From the NCBI RefSeq assembly GCF_004341685.1, contig NZ_SMAA01000006.1, positions 62,001 through 126,000 on the forward strand: a DNA stretch of 64,000 nt, given 5' to 3'. Of this stretch, positions 1-6,789 are shown one piece after another. The translations under genes and the position numbers were made by a program. Origin of the DNA: Pectinatus cerevisiiphilus (lineage in GTDB: Bacteria > Bacillota > Negativicutes > Selenomonadales > Selenomonadaceae). The first letter of the stretch is position 1. Every line of letters starts with the position of its first letter. Below the pieces are notes generated by a model. It did not search any database, was not told where the DNA came from, and saw only the letters and a list, made by a program, of their open reading frames with translations.

Positions 1-404
1 GTATAATCCGTATTTTCCAGTATCAATTGTACCCCTTGAAGATTGTTTTGATTTATAATAACAGGGGCTAGCAAATTGGCTGTCGTTTTTTTAACGTCTC
101 CATCGTGTACTGTTAAAAATGAGAAGATTAACAGATCTTCCTGTTTTTCTATTTTTAGGGCTTCCATTACATCATCATTTATAGTAATTTCATAGTCTGC
201 AAAAAAAGCAAAGGGATTAACCATTAAAAATGCCAAATCAGGTGTTATAACTGATTGTAAGAATAAAAATGCCGTTTCCTCTCCATACGGAATAATTATA
301 AATTCATGTTCTGTTTCAAAAGCAGGAATTCCCTCCGTAAATTTAATTATCTTATTTTCATCAATATCGATACAGCCGAACCTAGTCGTGTCTATTTTCT
401 TCAA
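1..404 (-). CDS. fliW: Flagellar assembly factor FliW (3' end outside the window)
   Basis: FliW binds flagellin and antagonises the translational repressor CsrA, tying flagellin synthesis to filament assembly in the cytoplasm. The visible 134 codons start at a TTG preceded by GGAGGT with a 6-nt spacer. They read as the FliW fold: an N-terminal stretch with TRFGCIDID, then KFTEGIPAFE, a hydrophobic LFLQSV segment and FLMVNPFAFF. About 10-15 C-terminal residues are cut off by the window edge. The gene lies 14 bp downstream of the DUF6470 gene, as in the Bacillus flgK-flgL-yviE-fliW-csrA order, so csrA probably follows outside the window. The family call is strong; the TTG start is inferred from the ribosome binding site. 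Confidence 0.9.
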   Translation of the reverse strand, partial: MKKIDTTRFGCIDIDENKIIKFTEGIPAFETEHEFIIIPYGEETAFLFLQSVITPDLAFLMVNPFAFFADYEITINDDVMEALKIEKQEDLLIFSFLTVHDGDVKKTTANLLAPVIINQNNLQGVQLILENTDY

Positions 405-418
405 TTGAGAACCTCCAA

Positions 419-979
419 TTATGCGTAAGCATCATAATTATTTTGTGTAGTCCACATCTTTACAGATGCATATTGTTTTACAGAGATGTTAACTTTAGCC
501 GGAAGGTATTGTAATGTATACTTTCCTGGTGTGATTTCAATCGTTGAAATTCCTGGATCAATAGTTCCCTCTATCTTAGATGGTGTGACAGTAATTTGGG
601 GAGCTGGCATTGAACTTACCGTTAAACCTACTTGTTTAGGCATCATATTTTCGCGGCTTATATCAGCCAGAACATTTGTCAATGGACCGTTATTTCGAAC
701 TTCACGTCCTTCACGCATTCTTCTTGCGATGCCCTCACTGAGCCCTTCGGCACCTTGTGAGGCAAGTTTTTTTCCAAGTGCGGACACCGTATATAAGCCC
801 AGTGATTCTCTTGCAGCCGTAGAATTAATTTTAACACTTACCGGAATAATCTTCAAATTATTTTTTGGAGCTTCATATTTCCCTTTGCTTGTCGGTTCTG
901 GCATATTGGGATCCACTTTTCCCGGGTCAGCTTTCATTCCTAGTATGAAATTTGTCGTTCTTATATTTAATTGCAGCAT
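419..979 (-). CDS. DUF6470 family protein (YviE-like, flagellar operon)
   Basis: This protein of about 186 residues sits between flgL and fliW, the position of yviE in Bacillus. Its exact role is unknown; membership of the late flagellar operon is the only functional clue. The N-terminus MLQLNIRTTN and the C-terminal beta-rich part, with repeated short motifs such as VGLTVSSMPAPQITV and the closing VKMWTTQNNYDAYA, fit the family, which looks like a structural or assembly accessory protein rather than an enzyme. I chose the ATG at 979. A TTG six codons upstream (997) is in frame, but the GGAG near 992 overlaps it and serves the ATG better, although the spacing is long. No signal peptide or membrane segment is visible. 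Confidence 0.75.
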   Translation of the reverse strand: MLQLNIRTTNFILGMKADPGKVDPNMPEPTSKGKYEAPKNNLKIIPVSVKINSTAARESLGLYTVSALGKKLASQGAEGLSEGIARRMREGREVRNNGPLTNVLADISRENMMPKQVGLTVSSMPAPQITVTPSKIEGTIDPGISTIEITPGKYTLQYLPAKVNISVKQYASVKMWTTQNNYDAYA

Positions 980-1019
980 CCGTGCATCACACTCCAAAAT
1001 TGTTGAAAAACGAAGTTTA

Positions 1020-2474
1020 TCAGCTCAAATAATCTGCTATAGATTTAGGTAAAATGTTTTTACCCATTGCGATGGAAATATTATATATTGTCTGCGCGGT
1101 AAGTAGTTTGGTCATTACTTCTGCGGTATTTACACCATTAACATTATTTATATTATCCTTGATTACCACATTTTGATTCTGCATGGTATCAATTGCATTG
1201 GAATAAGCAAGTTGTCTTGAGGCAAGTGCTGTTTGTGACTTTTGAAGTGTTGTGACCGCATTATTTGCCAGGGTGATACCATCACTTGACAACCATGCCT
1301 GGTTACCACCGTCCATTTCTGCAACGACAGTTAATAGGTCATTTAAGGTAGCACTTCCATGTGATGTCCCAAAGATGTCACTTTCACCAAAAACATCTGT
1401 ACCGGTGAGATTGACACTGTCGCGGGTCTCATCTGCATCTCCGCTCAGCTTAACCATGGATATTTTATTGTCATCACCAGTATAGGAAACCACATATTGG
1501 CTTATTGTGTTAAAAGAAAAAGTAAGGCTGGAGCCATTAACGGCTTCTGTTATATTGCTACTACCCTTTAAAGCACCATTATTGGCATTGTCAAAATATT
1601 GATTAATAAAATCACTGCGTACATTGGTTGTAAGATTATTATAATCAGTTTGGCTGGCATATGTTGTGGCATTTAAATTGCCAGCTGATAATTCACTGGC
1701 ATTTGCTGGTAAGTCAGCTAAGGCTGATTTTGTGGTCAGAGTAATTCTGCCTACAGCATCAGCGGCGGTAACGCTAGTTTGGCCGGCGTTTATTTTATCC
1801 TTATAGCCATTTTGTACAAAATCCTTAGAGAAGATATAACCTGTACTTGGATCAAGATAGTATTCGCCACCATCACTGCCCTTTAGACTAAGCATTTGAT
1901 TTAAATTACCGACTTGGGTTCCGCCCTTTACTTTTGTATCTACACCATTTATTTTGACTGTTTTGCCAAAAAAGCTTGACTGATTTTCATCAAGGGTTTT
2001 TGTTAGTCCCCGTTCTACTTTTGTATCTGATAGCGTAAATGGTTGTGTTTTATCTTTCTGACCAGCAAAAAGATATCTGTTGCCGAGGTCTTGATTACCT
2101 TGACTGATGGTTTCCTGCAAAATGGCAAGCAGCTGACTAGCTGTAGCCGGATTGTCAGTTGTACCGTCATTGGTTCCGTTAGCAGCTTGGTTTACCTGTT
2201 CTACAAAAGTATCGAATTGACTTTTTATATTTGTCAAAGCATTGTCACTGGCCTTCATCCATGAGACACCATTTTGCGCGTTTTCGATATATTGTTGGTT
2301 TTCAACGTCATTATTTGTATATGATAAATATCTGGAATAATCTACGGGATCATCGGACGGTCTATTAAGTCGCTGCTGAGTAGCGTTTTGTTCTGTGAGC
2401 TTTGCCTGCTGCTCATAATTCCCGTTAACTGCGTTCATGTAATTTTGAAGCATCATTGTACTACTTACACGCAT
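1020..2474 (-). CDS. flgL: Flagellar hook-associated protein 3, FlgL
   Basis: FlgL is the second hook-filament junction protein and the adaptor on which flagellin polymerises; it is exported by the flagellar type III apparatus. The flagellin-like N-terminal coil starts MRVSSTMMLQNYMNAVNG and contains the typical RLNRPSDDPVDYSRYLSY region. The C-terminal coil (last ~90 residues, ending around NVVIKDNINNVNGVNTAEV) closes the D0/D1 helical bundle. At 484 residues it is clearly longer than the roughly 300-residue minimal FlgL, because of a large central surface domain (about residues 130-390). It starts 7 bp after the flgK stop, with a GGAAGGTGATG ribosome binding site overlapping that stop, so the two are translationally linked. 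Confidence 0.93.
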   Translation of the reverse strand: MRVSSTMMLQNYMNAVNGNYEQQAKLTEQNATQQRLNRPSDDPVDYSRYLSYTNNDVENQQYIENAQNGVSWMKASDNALTNIKSQFDTFVEQVNQAANGTNDGTTDNPATASQLLAILQETISQGNQDLGNRYLFAGQKDKTQPFTLSDTKVERGLTKTLDENQSSFFGKTVKINGVDTKVKGGTQVGNLNQMLSLKGSDGGEYYLDPSTGYIFSKDFVQNGYKDKINAGQTSVTAADAVGRITLTTKSALADLPANASELSAGNLNATTYASQTDYNNLTTNVRSDFINQYFDNANNGALKGSSNITEAVNGSSLTFSFNTISQYVVSYTGDDNKISMVKLSGDADETRDSVNLTGTDVFGESDIFGTSHGSATLNDLLTVVAEMDGGNQAWLSSDGITLANNAVTTLQKSQTALASRQLAYSNAIDTMQNQNVVIKDNINNVNGVNTAEVMTKLLTAQTIYNISIAMGKNILPKSIADYLS

Positions 2475-2481
2475 CTAATCA

Positions 2482-4209
2482 TCACCTTCCCACTGTTCCT
2501 GTGCTGTTTATAAGTTTATCTAACATTTCGTCCATAGTTGTTAAAACTCTAGTGCAGGCTGAATACCCCTGCTGAAATTTAATCATGTTCGTGAGTTCTT
2601 CGTTCCAGTTAACTCCGGAAATGGATTGTCTGGAATTGTCAACTTGTGTTACGATCGAGGTCATTTTGGTTACATTATCATCAGTAGTGGCTGAGGCAGT
2701 ACCTAATACAGCCATTGCGTCAGCATAATAGTCATTTAAAGATGAATTTCCGGTAGAACTTTGTTTTATTACATTTCCGTTGGCATCAAGTACTTGTCCT
2801 GCAGCGTTCCGTACAGTATCGCTGATAGCAGCCTCATTTAGTGATGTGTTAAAGAGTGTGCTTAAGGTTACAGCATTTGAACCATCTGCTTCATCAGCAG
2901 TTCCATTTTTAGTTGGGATCCTATCAGCATAATCAACTTTATTTCCTGATGCATCGGTGTAATAGGTTTTTCCATCAGCATCTGTGGTTTTATTTGCTCC
3001 CTTGGCAGCTATGTAATCTGTACCACCCTCAGCTGTTATTTTTTTGTTAACTGATAGTTCATTAATAAGGTTTATACCGCGCAATTTTTCGATACTACCA
3101 GTACTGTCAGTTTTTTCAACATAAGCTTTTTCGTAACCTTCAGCCAGACTATTTTTATCGTCTACCCAGTTGTAAGTATTTGTTGTATCCCCAAAAAAAT
3201 TGATATCAGTTGAGCCAGCACCGTTATTTGCACCGTCAATACCATATCCTTCTTTATGTTGGGCATTGAAGGTTGTAAGGAAGAAAGCAGAATAATCGGC
3301 AAGTTTATCAATGTAACTTTTATTTTCAGCAACGTTATCCTGCACAGCTTTCATTTCTCCGTCAGCAGGATTATAAATTGTTCCAGTTTCTTTGAATATC
3401 AGATTGTAATCAGTTATTCCATATTCTGAATTGTTTTCTGCTTGAAGACTTAGTGTAATTTTACTTTTACCATCGACTAAGGTACTGCCATTGCTGTTAA
3501 CAGTATAAGATCCGTCGCTTTGTATAATTACATCTGTTTTTACATATTTTGATAAATCATCAACAAGTTTATCTCTTTGATCACGTAAATCGTTTGCCAT
3601 GCCACCGTTGGCTTCCAGCTGCACGATATTCTTATTCAAAGACAATATTTGATCAGTAATTTTGTTGACGTCAGTTACATCTGCCTGCAATTGTCCATAG
3701 TTAGAAGTAATTTGTGACTGTACTTTAGAAGCCATGTCTTTTATCTTGTCAGTCATGGTTATAGCCATATCACGTACGTTAATACGGGTATCATTATCAC
3801 TGGCAGCCGTAGATAATTCTTGCCAAGAAGACCAAAAATCATTTATTGAACTTTTTAGTCCGACATCTTCACTATTTATTTGGGAATCATTAAAGATGTC
3901 TTCTATTGTCGTATAATTATTTTGTCGTTCTTCATAATACGATTTAGTAGAGTTTTCATTCCAATAATGTTTATCGGCAAAAATGTCACGGGCTCTTGTT
4001 ATTGAAGCTGCATTTACTCCAGTTCCTACATAACTGGTACCATATAATGTGCTTTGGTCTAATGCCTTTGTTGCCACCAAATTAACACTTTGGCGAGAAT
4101 AGCCTTCCGTGCTGTCATTGCTTAAATTTTGGCCAACGGTATCAAGTGCGAGCTGATGTGCTTGAATCCCACTGACCATTGTATTTAATCCTGAAAATGT
4201 CGATCTCAT
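2482..4209 (-). CDS. flgK: Flagellar hook-associated protein 1, FlgK
   Basis: FlgK forms the first ring of the hook-filament junction. The 575-residue protein opens with MRSTFSGLNTMVSGIQAHQL and VGQNLSNDSTEGYSRQ, the rod/hook/HAP N-terminal signature, and ends with the matching C-terminal helix (NWNEELTNMIKFQQGYSAC, then TMDEMLDKLINSTG). The middle, roughly residues 330-480, is a variable domain rich in Asp, Asn and Thr. It is exported without a cleavable signal peptide and should be chaperoned by the FlgN-type protein or proteins encoded just upstream. The gene is followed immediately by flgL and preceded by a 15-bp gap. Family assignment is very secure. Confidence 0.95.
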   Translation of the reverse strand: MRSTFSGLNTMVSGIQAHQLALDTVGQNLSNDSTEGYSRQSVNLVATKALDQSTLYGTSYVGTGVNAASITRARDIFADKHYWNENSTKSYYEERQNNYTTIEDIFNDSQINSEDVGLKSSINDFWSSWQELSTAASDNDTRINVRDMAITMTDKIKDMASKVQSQITSNYGQLQADVTDVNKITDQILSLNKNIVQLEANGGMANDLRDQRDKLVDDLSKYVKTDVIIQSDGSYTVNSNGSTLVDGKSKITLSLQAENNSEYGITDYNLIFKETGTIYNPADGEMKAVQDNVAENKSYIDKLADYSAFFLTTFNAQHKEGYGIDGANNGAGSTDINFFGDTTNTYNWVDDKNSLAEGYEKAYVEKTDSTGSIEKLRGINLINELSVNKKITAEGGTDYIAAKGANKTTDADGKTYYTDASGNKVDYADRIPTKNGTADEADGSNAVTLSTLFNTSLNEAAISDTVRNAAGQVLDANGNVIKQSSTGNSSLNDYYADAMAVLGTASATTDDNVTKMTSIVTQVDNSRQSISGVNWNEELTNMIKFQQGYSACTRVLTTMDEMLDKLINSTGTVGR

Positions 4210-4224
4210 TATTCATCATCCTTT

Positions 4225-4644
4225 TTATATGCTCTGATCAAACATCTTTATTTTTCTCGTACTGTTTGCTGTATCGCCATCAGGTTTATATGATGCACCA
4301 GCCACAGCTTGGGTCGCTACATTTATGTTAAACCTTATAAAGTCCATTCTATTTTTTAGCAACAGTGTATTAGCCGTATTGATTTTTTGAATATCTGCTG
4401 CTAGAGTTTTTATCTGCCCTAAAAACTGGTTAATAACAGCAGTATTTTCTTTGTCGGTATGTTCTTTTTTTATACTGCGGTCCAGTTTTTTTATTTCATT
4501 CATTAATGTTTCCATGTTATGGGTTTCTTCCTGGAAACTTTTGTCATTGAGTTCCGTAAGGTATGTCCTTTGCTGGGCAACACAGAGTTGCAATTGTTTA
4601 TAATTGTCAAGTTGCTGTTGATATTTATTTATTATGTCATCCAT
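4225..4644 (-). CDS. Second FlgN-like flagellar chaperone
   Basis: This predicted 139-residue, almost entirely helical protein lies between flgN and flgK. I read it as a FlgN/FliT-type export chaperone because it is a long coiled coil (about residues 5-110) followed by an NINVATQAVAGASYKPDG segment and a short C-terminal FDQSI. This mirrors the end of the preceding FlgN protein (MNINSLAGIKADPGYG, then FELKI). The shared C-terminal layout suggests an old tandem duplication, with each copy perhaps serving a different client (FlgK or FlgL). An alternative is a FliT-like FliD chaperone or an unrelated coiled coil. It starts 10 bp after the end of flgN and clearly belongs to the same transcript. 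Confidence 0.6.
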   Translation of the reverse strand: MDDIINKYQQQLDNYKQLQLCVAQQRTYLTELNDKSFQEETHNMETLMNEIKKLDRSIKKEHTDKENTAVINQFLGQIKTLAADIQKINTANTLLLKNRMDFIRFNINVATQAVAGASYKPDGDTANSTRKIKMFDQSI

Positions 4645-4653
4645 ATTGTATCC

Positions 4654-5139
4654 TCAAATTTTAAGTTCAAAATTTTTCTCATGGGGTGAAAAGTTTTGGG
4701 TTCCATTTTTCCCATAGCCGGGATCAGCTTTAATGCCTGCCAGAGAATTTATATTCATGTTAACGGCTGTCAAAGCACCTTGCATTAGAAGTTTGTTTGC
4801 TTCACTTATGGAAGAAACTTTTTGTACACTTGCTGACAAGTCATTGTTTACTTTTAGAAAACTATCTTTATATTCTTGTGGACAAAAATGCAGTAAATTT
4901 TTGACATTTGAATGTTCATTTATTGGCGAATTATTAACGGCCATTGTTTTTAAAATGTTTTTACGTGTTTGTTCTGCTGTAATTATAGAATTAATAATTG
5001 CTTGTTCTTCTTTTATAAGACCTTCCAAAGTATGCATATCTATGTCTAAAACAGCTTTACGTTTTTTTTCGTTAAGCACAAAGAGCTGCGCGTATATTTC
5101 TACAAGAGTTTGGATGATATCAATTAATTTTTGCCACAT
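4654..5139 (-). CDS. flgN: FlgN family flagellar export chaperone
   Basis: FlgN proteins keep FlgK and FlgL soluble and deliver them to the flagellar export gate. The 161-residue sequence is helical throughout: helix 1 begins MWQKLIDIIQTLVEIYAQL, followed by LDIDMHTLEGLIKEEQAIIN, where the family's conserved L-x-x-L-x-x-x-E-E pattern is visible. The C-terminal part (MNINSLAGIKADPGYGKNG) matches the glycine-containing tail typical of Firmicute FlgN. The gene sits in the canonical slot between flgM and flgK, 29 bp downstream of flgM. Only the identity of its client is inferred from family knowledge. Confidence 0.8.
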   Translation of the reverse strand: MWQKLIDIIQTLVEIYAQLFVLNEKKRKAVLDIDMHTLEGLIKEEQAIINSIITAEQTRKNILKTMAVNNSPINEHSNVKNLLHFCPQEYKDSFLKVNNDLSASVQKVSSISEANKLLMQGALTAVNMNINSLAGIKADPGYGKNGTQNFSPHEKNFELKI

Positions 5140-5168
5140 GACAGACTCCTTAATTTAATATTTAGACA

Positions 5169-5459
5169 TTAAAATAAAACATTATTTACAATATTATTTG
5201 CAAGTTTATCGGCATCTACCTGATAGTTATTATTGTTTATAAGTGTACGGTAATTTTTTACTAGATCATCCCTGACCTCTGGCATAGCCCTGAGTTTATT
5301 TAAAAACCCAGCAAAATCTTGTCCTTCATTGGATAGAACGATTTTATCACCGTCGGCATCACTTTCCCTGCTGTTTTCTGTTCTGGGATTAGTTTTGCTG
5401 ACATTGTTTACATATATATTGTTCACAACAGAGTGAATGTGACCACTGTTTGAAATCAT
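5169..5459 (-). CDS. flgM: Anti-sigma-28 factor FlgM
   Basis: FlgM binds and inhibits the flagellar sigma factor (FliA/SigD) until the hook is complete, when it is exported. The 96-residue protein shows the family's C-terminal sigma-binding region: DKIVLSNEGQDFAGFLN, then MPEVRDDLVKN, then the closing YQVDADKLANNIVNNVLF, very close to the Y-x-V-d-a-x-x-I-A pattern. I placed the start at the ATG at 5459 because a strong AGGAGGGG lies 7 nt upstream. The frame is open for another 19 codons upstream, but that part would encode a hairpin and promoter. It is likely to be transcribed both from the upstream operon and from its own sigma-28 promoter. Confidence 0.9.
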   Translation of the reverse strand: MISNSGHIHSVVNNIYVNNVSKTNPRTENSRESDADGDKIVLSNEGQDFAGFLNKLRAMPEVRDDLVKNYRTLINNNNYQVDADKLANNIVNNVLF

Positions 5460-5481
5460 TATATATCCCCTCCTAAAAAAA

Positions 5482-5517
5482 ATTGCCGATACTTTCTTAT
5501 AAAGTAATATCGGCAAT
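5482..5517 (-). terminator. Terminator-like hairpin directly in front of the flgM ribosome binding site
   Basis: Perfect 10-bp arms (ATTGCCGATA and TATCGGCAAT) enclose a partly paired loop. In the minus-strand direction the second arm is followed by a run of about eight T residues and then at once by the AGGAGGGG of flgM. This is the layout of an intrinsic terminator for transcripts coming from yvyF. Its 5' arm also contains the -10 element of a sigma-28 promoter, so transcripts starting there would lack the 5' arm and could not form the hairpin. Confidence 0.65.
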
Positions 5518-5533
5518 AACTTTGTTTAAATTA
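5507..5533 (-). promoter_or_regulatory. Sigma-28 (FliA/SigD) type promoter for flgM
   Basis: On the minus strand, TAAT (5533-5530), a 15-nt spacer and GCCGATAT (5514-5507) match the TAAA-N15-GCCGATAT consensus of flagellar sigma factors in Bacillus and relatives, with a perfect -10 octamer. The predicted start near 5500 is about 40 nt upstream of the flgM ATG. Autoregulation of flgM by sigma-28 is normal for the family. Confidence 0.7.
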
Positions 5534-5619
5534 AGGGACAATATCGGATAAATATAACTATTTTTCTCATCCAATATACTATTTTCGAAGATTTTCGTAT
5601 ATTTAGACAGCATGTTATT

Positions 5620-6030
5620 TTATTTCAGATACATGCCCCGGCTTTTTATGGAACCCTTACCTTGGTTTTCTTTTGCCTGTTTCCTTTGGTTCATAGTATC
5701 TTTTATTTTTTTTATGTCCGCTTTTAATTCTTGTGCGCATTTATTACAATAACGGCCTTCTTTAATCATTTTGCCGCATCTTTCACAAGGATAATTAATT
5801 TCACCTTTACCGACAAATCTTCCGGCCCGCAGCATACGCATAATAGTTTTTTCTTTTACACCGGTGTTTTCGTATATTTGCTTTATTGTACTGCCGGGAT
5901 TGTCACGCAGATAGCTGCAGACAACCACTTCATATTGCTCTTCCTTGCGCAAGCAGTCGTTGCACATGCCCGCTCCGGTGTCAATAAATATTTTTCCACA
6001 TTCGGGACAATTCCTCATTTTATTAGCCAT
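5620..6030 (-). CDS. yvyF: YvyF-like flagellar operon protein with two zinc fingers
   Basis: This 136-residue protein is a TIGR03826/YvyF-type flagellar operon protein of unknown molecular function, always found next to flgM in Firmicutes. It has an N-terminal four-cysteine knuckle (CPECGKIF, then CNDC), a central helix-turn-helix-like segment (GSTIKQIYENTGVKEKTIMR), a second zinc knuckle (CERCGKMI, then CNKC) and a basic C-terminal tail. The domain set suggests nucleic acid binding and regulation, but no target is known. The start at 6030 is supported by GGGGAGGG about 6 nt upstream; an in-frame start seven codons earlier lies ahead of that site. About 160 bp with the flgM promoter and hairpin separate it from flgM. 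Confidence 0.8.
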   Translation of the reverse strand: MANKMRNCPECGKIFIDTGAGMCNDCLRKEEQYEVVVCSYLRDNPGSTIKQIYENTGVKEKTIMRMLRAGRFVGKGEINYPCERCGKMIKEGRYCNKCAQELKADIKKIKDTMNQRKQAKENQGKGSIKSRGMYLK

Positions 6031-6121
6031 GATATTCCCTCCCCATAGCAACTGTCGTTGTTATTATTATAACTTAGCCGGTTAAATTTAACAATCTATA
6101 TTATGTACGCACAATAATTTT

Positions 6122-6769
6122 TTAAGCATCACTGGCCAGAACCAATCCGTATACCGTTGTGGCTCCGTTGTTGCGAAGGACAGCAGCACATGATTCGAGG
6201 GTTGCACCTGTAGTATAAATGTCGTCGAGGAGTAAAAAAGATTTTCTCTGGGCTGTAAAATTCTCTTTTAGGGAAAATGCTCCCTGTATATTTCGGAACC
6301 GTTCGTTTCTATTTAATTTATGCTGACGCTCCGTAAAATGAGTACGCTTGAGGTATTCTTCAAAGTGGCGGTTTTGGGTGTTAAGCCATTTTTTAAATAT
6401 CAATTCAGTTTGATTGAAACCTCTTTGCCGTAATCTTTTTTTATGCAGGGGGACACAGATTATATTGTCTATATCTGCTGGTAATGACAGCGATAATGAT
6501 ACAGTGTCTATGTATTTATGAATGCTATGCAGGGCACTTTTTTTCCCATTGTATTTTAAATTTATTATTAAGCTGCGCATCGTTCCATGATAGTTAGCCA
6601 AAGCCCAGACCTTGTCAAATATGGAATCAGGTGGAAGCGCTACCAAGTGGACATTCGTTTCTTTTTGCAGGCATGGCGTACACCAATCGCCTTCATGCTG
6701 TACATAGCTGTGGCATGAAGGGCAGCGCGGTGGGAAAAGTAATTCCATAAATGCGTTTAAGATATCCAT
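6122..6769 (-). CDS. comFC: ComF family phosphoribosyltransferase-like protein
   Basis: ComFC is a PRTase-fold protein required for DNA uptake in naturally competent bacteria; its biochemical activity is still debated. The 215-residue protein begins with a four-cysteine zinc finger (CPSCHSYVQ, then CTPC at about residues 16-33). It then shows the PRTase core and the PRPP-binding loop LLLDDIYTTGATLESC near residue 180. Its position between recD2 and the flagellar yvyF gene matches the comF-flagellar junction of Bacillus, though comFA is absent here. Translation probably starts at 6769, with GAGGT 11 nt upstream just beyond the recD2 stop. It is a single complete gene of normal length. Confidence 0.88.
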   Translation of the reverse strand: MDILNAFMELLFPPRCPSCHSYVQHEGDWCTPCLQKETNVHLVALPPDSIFDKVWALANYHGTMRSLIINLKYNGKKSALHSIHKYIDTVSLSLSLPADIDNIICVPLHKKRLRQRGFNQTELIFKKWLNTQNRHFEEYLKRTHFTERQHKLNRNERFRNIQGAFSLKENFTAQRKSFLLLDDIYTTGATLESCAAVLRNNGATTVYGLVLASDA

Positions 6770-6789
6770 AGTTTAATATTACCTCAAAT

